A DNA stretch of 64,000 nt from Piezodorus guildinii (GCA_023052935.1 CM041298.1:19812871-19876870); one strand, 5' to 3'; positions 33,958-44,123 are shown, counted from the stretch's first letter. A program made the numbers and translations. The notes: generated by a model not told the origin, from the sequence alone.

Positions 33958-34030
33958 TAGTTGACCGTTGAGAATTACTGGAAGAAATTAGTCCGGGTGG
34001 CGGTCATCAAATGAAACAACTAAATAGTTT
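33958..34030 (+). repeat. Fragment of the 21855-type insertion end
   Basis: ACTGGAAGAAATTAGTCCGGGTGGCGGTCATCAAATG..ATAGTTTCAACT matches 21855-21915. The hammerhead-like core is absent. Confidence 0.6.
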
Positions 34031-34034
34031 CAAC

Positions 34035-34367
34035 TCAAAAAAACCCAGAAATTACAAACAAATTACCCTTAATTGAATATTAAATTTTTTGAACATATAT
34101 ATTTCTACGGTTTTTATCAATGCTAACAGGATTGAATTTTTATTTTTTTCAAATCTACAAAATTAAATATACTTTAGAAAAAGAAAATTTAACACACCAC
34201 TATTTAAGCTCTGTAAGTCTGTCAAGAAAAATGAAACCTACATGATATTAAAGCTAATTTATTTTTACACTGCTATAGCGAGTGTAGTCAAAGCCAAAAC
34301 TGTTTCATTGGAAAATTGTAGAAATTGGTGTAAAGTTCCTCTTCTGGTTCTCCGATTTGCTTTAAAA

Positions 34368-34420
<53 letters not shown>
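34035..34420 (+). repeat. DR-A fragment ending in (TA)n
   Basis: Diverged DR-A interior (TTTAAGCTCTGTAAG, ATGAAACCTACATGATATTA, GGTGTAAAGTTCCTCTTCTGG), replaced after 34373 by a (TA)n microsatellite (34375-34417). Confidence 0.6.
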
Positions 34421-34699
34421 GTTTATAGTTAATTTTTATTCAATATATCTAATAAATAATTTATTTTCTTTTTGTTTCAGGTAAGCATTGACGATTATTT
34501 TAAAATAAACTTAAACGTTATCTGGTAAGAATTGATTTTAAACTATTCATATAATTTATTATGGTATTTCATGTGTAGATATATTTTAAAAAATATAAAT
34601 TCCTTTATTTAAATTCATATTAAAAATAAGTGTACTGTAGTATCTATACTGTACTTTAACTAAACTTTAATATACTCAATAGTCCGTTTTTATTATATA

Positions 34700-34880
34700 G
34701 CATTTCCAAGTCAATTGTAACCTTTTCCAAGTCAAATGTAACTTTTTCCAAGTCAAATGTAACCTTTTCCAAGTCAAATGTAACCCTTTCCATTTCAAAT
34801 GTCACCTTTTCCAAGTCAAATGTCACCTTTTCCATTTCAAATGTTACCTTTTCCAAGTCAAATGTCACCTTTTTCTTCAC
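34700..34880 (-). repeat. FB-1 left terminal 21-bp array
   Basis: About nine tandem 21-bp units on the minus strand (GTGACATTTGACTTGGAAAAG and variants). Being a multiple of three, they give an open frame of repeated seven-residue units (VTFDLEK or VTFEMEK). The right arm (38397-38580) has the same unit order mirrored. Probably structural, not a protein. Confidence 0.85.
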
Positions 34881-35089
34881 TTCTAGCCTTAAATATTCCG
34901 TTTTATTTATTTATTTATTGAAAAATAATTAGTTTAATTAACATTATGACTTTTTTAATAATTTTGGCATATAATAAATGATATTTTTTTTTGGGTCTCT
35001 TAGATATTTGATATCAAGTTCTGTTTTTTACTAGCTAATATTTAAAAAAAATTAATTATCGTCTATTTAGTTTTAAGATAGTTGTTGAT

Positions 35090-36240
35090 TTTGATTTTTT
35101 AGATAGGAGGGGTAGTTTTTTGGAATAATTAATGTGTTTTCGGGTATTATAATTAAATTTTTCGAGCTGTATTTTTGATTGCTCGCGTGCATTTTAACTC
35201 GCATTAAATTTTAATGTTTTTTATTGATATAGGGATTTATTAATGTGCTTTCGGGTGGTTATGATTACGTTTTTCGAGCTGTATTTTTTATCGCTCATGC
35301 GTATTTCAACTCGCATTTACTTTTAATGTTTTTTATTGATATAGGGATTAATTATTTTGCTTTCGGGTGGTTATGATTACGTTTTTCGAGCTGTATTTTT
35401 TTCGCTCGCGCTTATTTTAACTAAAATTTACTTTTTATGTGTTTTATTGATATAGGGATTAATTAATGTGCTTTCGGGTGGTTATGATTACGTTTTTTGA
35501 GCTGTATCTTTTATCGGTCTTGCGTATTTCAACTCATATTTACTTTTAATATTTTTTATTGATATAGGGATTACTTAATGTTCTTTCGGGTGGTTATGAT
35601 TAAGTTTTTCGAGCTGTATTTTTTATCGCTCTCGCTTATTTTAACTAAAATTTATTTTTTATGTTTCATATTGATATAGGTGTTGAAAATTGTGTTTTCG
35701 GGTCCTATAATTATGTTTTTTTAGTTTTATTTATTTATCGCTCCCGTGCATTTTAACTCGCATTAAATTTTAATGTTTTTTATTGATATAGGGATTAATT
35801 AATGTGCTTTCGGGTGGTTATGATTACGTTTTTCGAGCTGTATTTTTTATCGCTCATGCGTATTTCAACTCGCATTTACTTTTAATGTTTTTTATTGATA
35901 TAGGGTTTACTTAATGTTCTTTCGGGTGGTTATGATTAAGTTTTTCGAGCTGTATTTTTTATCGCTCTCGCTTATTTTAACTAAAATTTATTTTTTATGT
36001 TTCACATTGATATAGGTGTTGAAAATTGTGTTTCGGGTCCTATAATTATGTTTTTTTAGTTTTATTTATTTATCGCTCCCGCGCATTTTAACTCGAATTT
36101 ACTTTTAATGTTTTTTATTTATATAGAGATAATTAATGTGCTTTTGGGTGGTTATGATTACGTTTTTGAGCTGTATCTTTTATCGCTTATGCGTATTTCA
36201 ATTCGGATTTACTTTTGATATTTTTTATTGTTATAGACGT
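35090..36240. repeat. FB-1 left array of ~111-bp units
   Basis: About ten tandem units, each with a TTGATATAGGGATT word, a GCTTTCGGGTGGTTATGATT word and a CGAGCTGTATTTTTTATCGC word, starting near 35229, 35338, 35449, 35561, 35674, 35785, 35898, 36008 and 36120. Variants alternate (CATGCGTATTTCAACTCG against CGCTTATTTTAACTAAAA). Units become more diverged toward the centre. Confidence 0.85.
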
Positions 36241-36645
36241 TTGTAATTATCTTTTCGGGTCTTGTGATTACGTTGTTTAAGCTGTTTTTATTGTCGCTTG
36301 CTCTCATTTAAACTTGCATTTGCAGTGGTCTTTGTTTGGTTTTGTTTTAGGGGATTCTCATAACGTGTTTTGAACTTTATTCTTTTATGCGCTTGGGAAT
36401 TTCTACAAACCGTAGGTATTATGTTATAATATGATGTAAAAATTATTTATTGTTTTTTTGCAAGATCTGATTACATTTTTGATTTAGACGTTACATCGCG
36501 ATTGCGCATTCTTTTAGATCACTTTTCATTTAAGTTAAAATGTGCACTAGCTATAAATAAATGTCATAAACTCTATTTGTATTCCCGAAAACACTATAAA
36601 CGATCCCTGTATCGAATATTTATGAAATAGAAACAGTAACTTAAA

Positions 36646-36840
36646 ATGAGTAAAAGCGATAACAAATTTGGTTCAAATAATGTTATCAGAACACCCGAAA
36701 ATAGAATAAACGATTCCTCAATTAAATTATCAAATAATTGTAAGACCAAGTTAGGAAGCGGATCCTTTACAAAAGATTTAGTTGAAAAAATTACTCAGGA
36801 CGCTAGAAAAGGAACTACAACTAATCCTTATATAAAATAA
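36646..36840 (+). CDS. 64-codon open frame at FB-1 centre, doubtful
   Basis: An ATG-to-TAA frame encoding a Ser/Asn/Lys-rich, basic 64-residue peptide with a C-terminal DLVEKITQDARKG segment. It is followed within 10 bp by an A-run (36848-36870), which gives it a cDNA-like look. Part of it (36690-36735, CACCCGAAAATAGAATAAAC) resembles a degenerate array unit, so it may simply be open by chance. No family recognised, no signal peptide or membrane segment, no transposase motif. Confidence 0.2.
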   Translation: MSKSDNKFGSNNVIRTPENRINDSSIKLSNNCKTKLGSGSFTKDLVEKITQDARKGTTTNPYIK

Positions 36841-37039
36841 TAATAATAAAAAAAAAAAAAAAAAAAAAAACCTAAACGATGTATATTCCAGCAACGTTAT
36901 AATGAGAACCAAAAACAAAACAATCAATCCCAATATCAATAAAAAAATAATCAAAAATAAAGGCGAGTTGAAATCCGCACGAGTGATAATAAAAAAGCTT
37001 TTAAACATTTTCATAACCCCGCGAAAACACAAGGATAGA

Positions 37040-38160
37040 TCTCTATAAAAATAAAAAGATTAAAAGTAAATAGAAGTTGAAATACGCATGAGCGATAAAA
37101 CATACAGCTCGAAAAACGTAATCATAACCACTCGAAAGAACATTAAGTAATCCCTATATCAATAAAAAATATTAAAAGTAAATGTGAGATGAAATACGCA
37201 TGAGCGATAAAAAATACAGCTCAAAAAACGTAATAATAACTACCCGAAAGCACATTAATAAATCCCTATATCAATAAAACACATAAAAAGTAAATTTTAG
37301 TTAAAATAAGCGCGAGCGAAAAAAATACAGCTCGAAAAACGTAATCATAACCACCCGAAAGCAAAATAATTAATCCCTATATCAATAAAAAACATTAAAA
37401 GTAAATGCGAGTTGAAATACGCATGAGCAATAAAAAATACAGCTCGAAAACCCTTATGATAACCACCCGAAAGCAAAATAATTAATCCCTATATAAATAA
37501 AAAACATTAAAAGTAAATTCGAGTTAAAATGCGCGGGAGCGATAAATAAATAAAACTAAAAAAACATAATTATAGGACCCGAAACACAATTTTCAACACC
37601 TATATCAATGTGAAACATAAAAAATAAATTTTAGTTAAAATAAGCGAGAGCGATAAAAAATACAGCTCGAAAAACTTAATCATAACCACCCGAAAGAACA
37701 TTAAGTAATCCCAATATCAATAAAAAATATTAAAAGTAAATATGAGTTGAAATACGCATGACCGATAAAAGATACAGCTCAAAAAACGTAATCATAACCA
37801 CCCGAAAGCACATTAATTAATCCCTATATCAATAAAACACATAAAAAGTAAATTTTAGTTAAAATAAGCGCCAGCGAAAAAAATACAGCTCGAAAAACGT
37901 AATCATAACCACCCGAAAGCAAAATAATTAATCCCTATATCAATAAAAAACATTAAAAGTAAATGCGAGTTGAAATACGCATGAGCGATCAAAAATACAG
38001 CTCGAAAAACGTAATCATAACCACCCGAAAGCACATTAATTAATCCCTATATCAATAAAAAACATTAAAATTTAATGCGAGTTAAAATGCACGCGAGCGA
38101 TCAAAAATACAGCTCGAAAAACTTAATTATAATACCCGAAAACACATTAATTATTCCAAA
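37040..38160. repeat. FB-1 right array of ~111-bp units
   Basis: Mirror of the left array, with unit words AATCCCTATATCAATAAA near 37150, 37262, 37372, 37484, 37597, 37708, 37821, 37930 and 38041. Outermost units match the left arm's outermost units nearly base for base. Inner units differ in order, consistent with unequal exchange or gene conversion. Confidence 0.85.
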
Positions 38161-38396
38161 AAACTACCCCTCCTATCTAAAAAATCAAAATCAACAACTA
38201 TCTTAAAACTAAATAGACGATAATTAATTTTTTAAATATTAGCTAGTAAAAAACAGAACTTGATATCAAATATCTAAGAGACCCAAAAAAAAATATCATT
38301 TATTATATGCCAAAATTATTAAAAAAGTCATAATGTTAATTAAACTAATTATTTTTCAATAAATAAATAAATAAAACGGAATATTTAAGGCTAGAA

Positions 38397-38580
38397 GTGA
38401 AGAAAAAGGTGACATTTGACTTGGAAAAGGTAACATTTGAAATGGAAAAGGTGACATTTGACTTGGAAAAGGTGACATTTGAAATGGAAAGGGTTACATT
38501 TGACTTGGAAAAGGTTACATTTGACTTGGAAAAAGTTACATTTGACTTGGAAAAGGTTACAATTGACTTGGAAATGCTAT
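38397..38580 (+). repeat. FB-1 right terminal 21-bp array
   Basis: Tandem 21-bp units identical in sequence order to the left terminal array, read on the plus strand. The 61-residue open frame is a consequence of the unit length. Confidence 0.85.
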
Positions 38581-38756
38581 AACTTTAATTATATCCTTTT
38601 GGCATCATATTAATCAGATAAAAATTTTTGTCAGTTCAAAGAATAAGTAATAAGAATTTAACCTTCTGCTTATTTGTTAATTTTTATACACTAAATAGAC
38701 TATACCCTACCAAGTCCGGCCCTTAAGGTCACTGTAATGAATGATGATGGTGAATA

Positions 38757-39990
38757 AGTAGCTGTAAATGTTGAATATCTTAGGGATGTACGCTCTTAAA
38801 AAATAAAATTTAAGTTTAAAACGACCGAGTCTGGCACTCGGGATTGCTTTACAAGCTCCGTCAATTCCTCCCCCCAACATACTTCCTTATTATCCAGTCC
38901 TACCTCACTGGCAGGTCCTTCAAAATCAATCATAATAATTCATTTTCATCCATTTTTAGTCAGTCTGCTGGTGTCCCTCAAGGTAGTATCCTAGGACCCG
39001 TCCATTACACAGTTTATACAGCTGATATCCCAACCCATCCTAACACCTTCTACATATGCTGATGACACTTGTGTGTTATCAGTCAATACTGATCCAACTA
39101 TTGCCTCTCAAACTCTCTAATCCCACCTCAGAGACCTTGAAGTATGGTGTCAGAACTGGATAATTAAAATAAATTCCAACAAATCCAACCAAATTACCTT
39201 TACCCTTCATCGTAAACCTATCTCTTCCTGCCCTACTGTCTCCTTCAATAATACTCTTCTTGTCCCGGTTGAACAGATCCGATATCTAGGACTGCACCTT
39301 GACAAACGCCTTACTTGGAACCCTCATACAAGACTGAAACGACAAGAAGCTGCACGACGTTTTCGACTACTTCAACACTTACTAGACAAACGTTCTAATC
39401 TTCCACTTAACTACAAAAGACTCATCTACATGACTATCATAAGACCGATATGGAATTACGTAGTTGAGCTCTGGGATTCTACTAAACCATCGAATTCTTC
39501 TCGTATCCAATCCCTACAGTCCAAAATCCTTCGTAAAATCCTCAATGCTCCTTACTTTGTCACCAACAAACTCATCCATAAAGACCTTAATGTCCCATAT
39601 GTTGCTGATTTGGCCCGTACGAGGTATCAATCCTTCCATGACGAACTCCATTGCCACAATCCTCCGAGGCGTCTGAAAAGGAGATGGCTCCGGGACCTTT
39701 TAGTTTAGAATATTTTTAGAGTGCTTCCACTGGGAAGCTTCTCTACATGTGTTTAATGCCTTTTTATATTTCATTCAAATTTAATTGTTGTATTACTTGT
39801 TATACAGTTCTAAATTTCAATAAATAAATTTTAAAAAAAGTTTAAAACCTTATGGGTTTCGGGATAGACTTACCACAAACACACAAACACGGACAATTTT
39901 GGACGCAGGTGAGTGTGAAATGTGTATTTCAGGTGAAAAAGCAGATAAAAAATGCTCATGATATATTCCATTTACAGCTGAATGTAAAAA
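38757..39990 (+). repeat. DR-A right-end copy interrupted by Jk-1
   Basis: DR-A sequence at 38757-38822 (TATCTTAGGGATGTACGCTC..AAAATTTAAGTTTAAAAC) resumes at 39849 (CTTATGGGTTTCGGGATAGACTTACCACAAACACAC). The intervening Jk-1 is flanked by an 11-bp duplication. Repeat B follows its right side. Confidence 0.65.
38823..39837 (+). mobile_element. Jk-1 LINE insertion with 11-bp target duplication
   Basis: 5'-truncated at the DRVWH motif. It carries KLRQFLPPTYFL, AGVPQGSILGP (about 38959-38998), then a frame break and YADDTCVLS (about 39054-39080), ITFTLHRKPI, QIRYLGLHLDKRLTWNPHTR, IIRPIWNY and the terminal RRLKRRWLRDLLV. A deletion removes about ten residues before the last block, compared with the copy at 43572. 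AAGTTTAAAAC is repeated at 38812-38822 and 39838-39848. The frame break sits just before the active site. Confidence 0.9.
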
Positions 39991-40210
39991 CGCTGCAAAT
40001 TATTACACAATGGTTTATTATTCCCAAATAACAATATTAGGGTGTAACTGTTTATATAGCTGTTGATAGGCAATTAAGTAATATGAAAAGCAATAATTCA
40101 AAGGATAATATCATGACACTACCGCTGATTTTAAAGCCCAATATCTCAGCTAATTGTTAACCTATTTCAATGATTCTTTTTTCATTTTATTAAAAATTGA
40201 ATTCTCTATC
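39965..40210 (+). repeat. Repeat B, copy 1
   Basis: About 240 bp shared with 54605-54850 (words AAAACGCTGCAAATTAT, GTTGATAGGCAATTAAGTAA, AATTCAAAGGATAATATCAT, TATCTCAGCTAATTGTTAA). In both places it lies immediately right of a DR-A terminus. No ORF. Confidence 0.75.
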
Positions 40211-40439
40211 TAAATTTTAGGTTAATGTTAAATAATTTATCATTATTTATTTATTATTATGATTTATTATTTAGGACAAACGGACGGCGGACAAACGTTT
40301 TTTTTTTTTCATTTGTTATTCGGATTCTACACATCTCTAAACGTAAGATCTCCAATTTTGAGCAGTTTTTGTTTTGGTCGATAATTGAAAATAATAAACC
40401 AAAATTAGATCTTTAAACTTCTTCTTCTTCATTTTTTTT

Positions 40440-40640
40440 TTTGGTTAAGGTTAATTTATTTGTCTATTCATTTAACGTAAGTTTTATGCTACTGTGGTTA
40501 ATATGATACAACAGTAGGAGTCCTAAATTTTGCTTACCTAGGTTTAATAAGGATAGGGGACTTTAACGAGTATCTGACATCGCTCTGGTCCTGGGCCATT
40601 ATTTCGCGATCCCTATGAGGGACGGTATAACCGTAGTGAG
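40440..40640 (-). mobile_element. SINE-B 3' two-thirds
   Basis: Minus-strand SINE-B from the TTTAACGTAAGTTTTATGC 3' end to the GAGGGACGGTATAAC block. The tRNA-like head is missing. Confidence 0.7.
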
Positions 40641-41390
40641 CAGCTCTATTGGGAAGTAAAGTTCGTCATTAATTTGTTCTATTTTACTCTATCTTGTGCT
40701 AATCTTGTACTGTTGGAGCCTACAAAGTTATTGAAAATATTTATTAATCTTGTTGGCTGCCTTCCTCTGCTTCCTTAGCAGTTACGTGGTATCCAGTCAG
40801 TGAGTCTATGTGACTATCTCTCATCTGTAGAACGCAATAGGTTGGCCTGCCCGGTTCCACTTTTTGATAGATAAGTTTGCTTCACTGAAGTTTATTTTTA
40901 TATTTTTCATTCGATGCATCTTACTTTATTCATATTTTAAAAATACTTCTTTTAATTGCATGTTGTCTTGATAAGAGCCATGCTTGAGAACCAAATGTAA
41001 CTTGGTATACTTGAAACACACAGCTGTCGAAGGTTAGCTTTTTAAGTTGAATTTCATTAAAAATTAGGCTATTGTATTTTCTCCAACCTAATGAAAGTCT
41101 TCTCTGGATTTTCTTATTTGAAATATCTTTAAAGTAAATAATATGGTCAAGATATACGTAGTTCTCGACATACATAGAGTATGGTTGTTGATTATCATTA
41201 TTTATTGTTTGCTATATAGTAATAACTTTTGTATTTGAGTAATTTAGTTTTAAGGCCAGTACTGTCACTCCCTGAATAGTTCCTCTTTCGTTCTTGACAT
41301 ATCTCCAGTACTATTTAAAATTACAACTACAGCATCATCATCAAATTCAAGTTTATTGAGATCAACGTCGTTTGTTGTAATGCCTTTTAT
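40640..41390 (-). mobile_element. RTE-1-like LINE remnant
   Basis: Minus strand. The frame 41175-40930 contains ENYVYLDHIIYF and SLGWRKYNSL, then SQAWLLSRQ, equivalent to the RTE-1 thumb region at 11930-12150. Degraded C-terminal sequence lies at 40640-40930, and a frameshifted upstream part at 41175-41390. No catalytic motif remains. Strongly diverged. Confidence 0.65.
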
Positions 41391-41394
41391 ACTT

Positions 41395-41560
41395 ACATTT
41401 ACTTATATTTGAAATGTATAATGATGGAAAGTATTGCAATCGTGTAAATTTATGAATTCCAGTTTTCAACGGTAATACGCTTTTTAAGGTCCCCTTAGTA
41501 CAAATAACTATGTCGCGCGAAAAAGTCTGTTAGTCCGTGTGTGTTGTGCCACTCCCAGCC
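41395..41560 (-). repeat. DR-A right-end fragment
   Basis: GATGGAAAGTATTGCAATCGTG, CCAGTTTTCAACGG and the GTGTGTG run: the right third of DR-A in minus orientation. Confidence 0.65.
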
Positions 41561-41824
41561 TTCTTGTCACCGGTGTTTCACTTTTCTCTTAATAATCAAA
41601 TTTTATCTTATATTACATCAAATACTTACATTACATAACACTACAAGCTAATAGCTTGTATAATAAATATACATGTTTAAACATAAATAAAAATTCATTG
41701 CCAACCCAGCTGCTCTGATAAAAAAAAGCAAAGACGTATTCTGAATCACTTACAAAAAAACAAAAAAAAAAAAAAAATAATGCTTTAATTATCACTGTAA
41801 CAGTGTTTCGCGCACTACACTCTC
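41561..41824. other. Unassigned spacer
   Basis: AT-rich, with an A-run at 41755-41776. No element recognised. Confidence 0.35.
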
Positions 41825-41925
41825 CCACTCTAATGAGCTATTTTCAATTCTTGCGTCCTCTTCCATTCCTGACAATCCTCCGACGTATCTGAAAAGAATA
41901 TGGCCTAGAGACTTTCTAATGAATG
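41825..41925 (+). mobile_element. Jk-1 LINE, C-terminal scrap
   Basis: CCTGACAATCCTCCGACGTATCTGAAAAG and ATATGGCCTAGAGAC correspond to the Jk-1 stop-proximal region (P..NPP..LKR.WPRD). About 100 bp. Confidence 0.6.
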
Positions 41926-42328
41926 AATCAAGATAAATTTTATTCTGGGACGAGTAGTACCCTAATTATAACAAAAATTACAAATGTTATTTGTCTGGTA
42001 TTTTACGACTTAAGTATAACTATATAACAGACGGATTTAGAAACAATGCGTAGTTATCATTTATAGCTTAAGATATTACATATGTTGGAAAGAATAACAG
42101 TTAAGGAGATTGATAAATAACTGATGTTTAAAAGTGGTTAAGGACAAGGTTATAGGGAAGGAATTCTAAAATAGAGTAGCACGGATGACAAAGGATTTAT
42201 TGAGGGAGGCGGATCTGTGGGAAGGTATATACAAGTTTATGGGTTGGGATCTAGTGTTTACTGAATGTACAGAGGAACAAGTGGTAAGCATATCAAGAGT
42301 AGGGATAGAGCCAGTTCAACTCGATATA

Positions 42329-43018
42329 CGAGGCATGTTTTTTAAGTAAGTACCGTTTTGGAATTAAAAAAAGACGTGCAAAGATATCGCAATAATTTTA
42401 TTTTTACACGAAAGCCTGTACCTTAATCTACTTTTCTACAAAATTTTCCATGAATTTTAAGGCACTTGTCATAACGCGGCACCAGGTTTTGAATACCCTC
42501 CTCAAAAAAGTCTGCCGCCTGACTTGTTGAACGACGTTGACGAAACGTGGGTGGCCTACGTCACACCAGTGGGTATTTAAAAACTGGTGCCGCGTTATGA
42601 CAAGTGCCTCAAAATTCGTGGAAATTACGTAGAAAAGTAGATTAAGGTACAGGCTTTCATCATCATCATGATAATCGTTTCCTCTTCTACCGCTGTTCGG
42701 TGTGAGGATCCTGCCTGTAGAGTCTGGACCATATGTCTCTTTCCTGTGCCAACTCCATTCTCCTACTCCAGTCTACCCCACGCCTCCTGCATGCTTCCTT
42801 TACACCGTCCTCCCAGGAGATGCGGGGTCTTCCTCTGGGCCTTTTTCCCTCTGTGCGGGTCTCATACGTCTTCCTGGCACTTCTCTCCGGATCCATCCTA
42901 AGAAGATGTCCAAACCACCTCAGTACAGGCTTTCATGTAAAAATAAAATTATTGCGATATCTATGCACGTATTTTTTTAATTCCAAAACGGTACTTACAC
43001 CTTAAAAAACATGCCTCG
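42329..43018. mobile_element. Palindromic mariner derivative
   Basis: Both ends start CGAGGCATGTTTTTTAAG and the arms are inverted copies for about 165 bp (42329-42495, and 42575-43018 minus the RTE-5 insertion). Each arm carries the end of a mariner-type transposase gene: on the minus strand of the left arm, and on the plus strand of the right arm, LVPRYDKCL then about ten residues and a stop. The element therefore consists of two copies of one transposon end, without the catalytic domain. TA flanks the left end; the right flank reads TG, a possible decay of TA. Confidence 0.85.
42661..42922 (-). mobile_element. RTE-5-like LINE insertion with 14-bp target duplication
   Basis: 262-bp, 5'-truncated. 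The minus strand encodes the RTE-type C-terminal block GKRPRGRPRISWEDGVKEA and RRRGVDWSRR..ERDIWSRL, ending in a short (ATG)n tail (plus-strand CATCATCAT at 42661). GTACAGGCTTTCAT occurs at 42647-42660 and 42923-42936, a perfect duplication inside the right arm of the mariner derivative. The fairly clean frame suggests a young insertion. Confidence 0.92.
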
Positions 43019-43218
43019 TGCCTATAACATGGGTGCTTCTGGAAATTCCACATGTGAATCTTATGAAACAATTCATTAGTCTTTTAAATCTCATATCAAA
43101 CTTCTCTGAGAAAACAAACTTATTGTAAGTTAAAAAGTCAAAGAAACGAATTTTCTTTAATCTATTTATCATAGAATTTTCTATATCCAAGTTATTCATT
43201 TTTTCTTTAAGGGCCAGA

Positions 43219-43221
<3 letters not shown>

Positions 43222-43251
<30 letters not shown>

Positions 43252-43571
43252 AGAAAAAGAAGAGAAAATAAAGAAAAGAGGATTGGATAAAAGTCCATTG
43301 TCGTAACTTTTCCTAATGTAATAAAGAAGGCCTGGGAAGAAGTGGAAGGCGCGGTATCCCCTAGGGATGAAGGAACCCTCCCTCCCTTTTACCGATACTG
43401 ATTGTTTTCGTCGCCCTTTCCTTACCCCTCCCCCCACTCGATAATACGTCTAATCAGGTGAGCTGCGAGTCCTAGGCTCTTTTGAGGGTTTGCCCCTCTT
43501 TCTAATGGTCAGGCCCGCATTTTTAACGTTCAGGGTACTTTGTCAAATAAGTCTCAGATACCTTCTAAAAT
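43222..43571. other. Poly-A run and unassigned spacer
   Basis: A-run at 43220-43249, purine-rich 43250-43290, then about 280 bp with a CCTCCCTCCC-type region near 43375-43435. No element recognised. Confidence 0.4.
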
Positions 43572-44114
43572 ATTTTTGTTTTGTTTTTTAAACATATTTA
43601 TTGATATCTACAACTGTATTTAAAAAACAAAATACATCAAGTAAATGTGATGGTTATATAGAAAATGGTCATGAAATACATGTAGAGCCACTACCCAGTA
43701 TCAGCACCCTAAAAATATTCTAAACTAGAAGGTCTCGTGGCCATCTTCTTTTCAGACACCTCGGAGGATTATCAGGGCTCGATGAGGAAGTAAGGGTTGA
43801 AACTAATGGATTGTAGTGGGAATGGAGTTTGTCATGGTACCTGGTTCGGGCTAAGTCAGCGACATATGGAATATTAAGGTCTTTATGGATGAGTTTATTT
43901 GTGACGAAATAAGAAGCATTCAGGATTTTACGGAGGATTTTGGATTGTAAGGATTGGATACGAGATGAGTTCGATGGTTTAGTAGAGCCCCATAGCTCTA
44001 CTCCGTAAGTCCATATCAGTCGGATGAAGGTCATATAAATAAGTCTTTTATAATTAAGAGGTGGGTTGGAGCGTTTGTCCAGTAAGTGTTGAAGTAGTCG
44101 AAATCGTCGGGCAG
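43572..44114 (-). mobile_element. Jk-1 LINE insertion with 9-bp target duplication
   Basis: Minus-strand Jk-1 C-terminal part: FIRLIWTYGVELWGSTKPS, KILRKILNASYFVTNKLIHK, then RRLKRRW-like end, and a 3' UTR to about 43590. TTCTAAAAT is found at 43563-43571 and 44115-44123. Confidence 0.88.
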
Positions 44115-44123
44115 TTCTAAAAT

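Larger units (their letters stand above)
34696..38581. mobile_element. FB-1, 3.9-kb foldback element
   Basis: A long inverted repeat: the two halves mirror each other from TATAGCATTTCC at 34696 to its complement ending at 38581. Each arm, from outside in, has (i) a 21-bp tandem array (34700-34880; 38397-38580), (ii) a unique AT-rich block of about 200 bp, identical in the mirrored copy for long runs, and (iii) an array of about ten 110-112-bp units (35090-36240; 37040-38160). The order of unit variants is mirrored for at least the first six units. The centre (36240-37040) holds degenerate units, a 64-codon frame and an A-run. No transposase was recognised. The architecture resembles Drosophila FB-type foldback transposons, but I recognise no sequence homology. 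Confidence 0.85.
41926..43250 (-). mobile_element. CR-1 LINE, split by a mariner element
   Basis: Minus-strand CR-1. The 3' tail is at 41935-41960 (TTTTATTCTGGGACGAG..). The C-terminal ORF region at 42100-42326 aligns with 46520-46800, and the upstream part at 43019-43200 encodes LMNCFIRFTCGISRSTHV. This matches the LKRAMNCFLRFVFGTSRRSH-type block of the 46490 copy. The palindromic mariner derivative (42329-43018) separates the two halves. Frames are broken. Confidence 0.7.

Noticed and set aside
35090..38160. CRISPR-like array of regularly spaced repeats
   Set aside because: Units are contiguous ~111-bp tandem repeats without distinct spacers, and the host is eukaryotic.
34696..38581. LTR retrotransposon
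   Set aside because: The long repeats are inverted, not direct, and there is no gag/pol coding sequence or primer-binding site.
42668..43005. Open frames on the plus strand at 42668, 42702 and 42733
   Set aside because: Antisense shadows of the RTE-5 C-terminal coding block on the minus strand.
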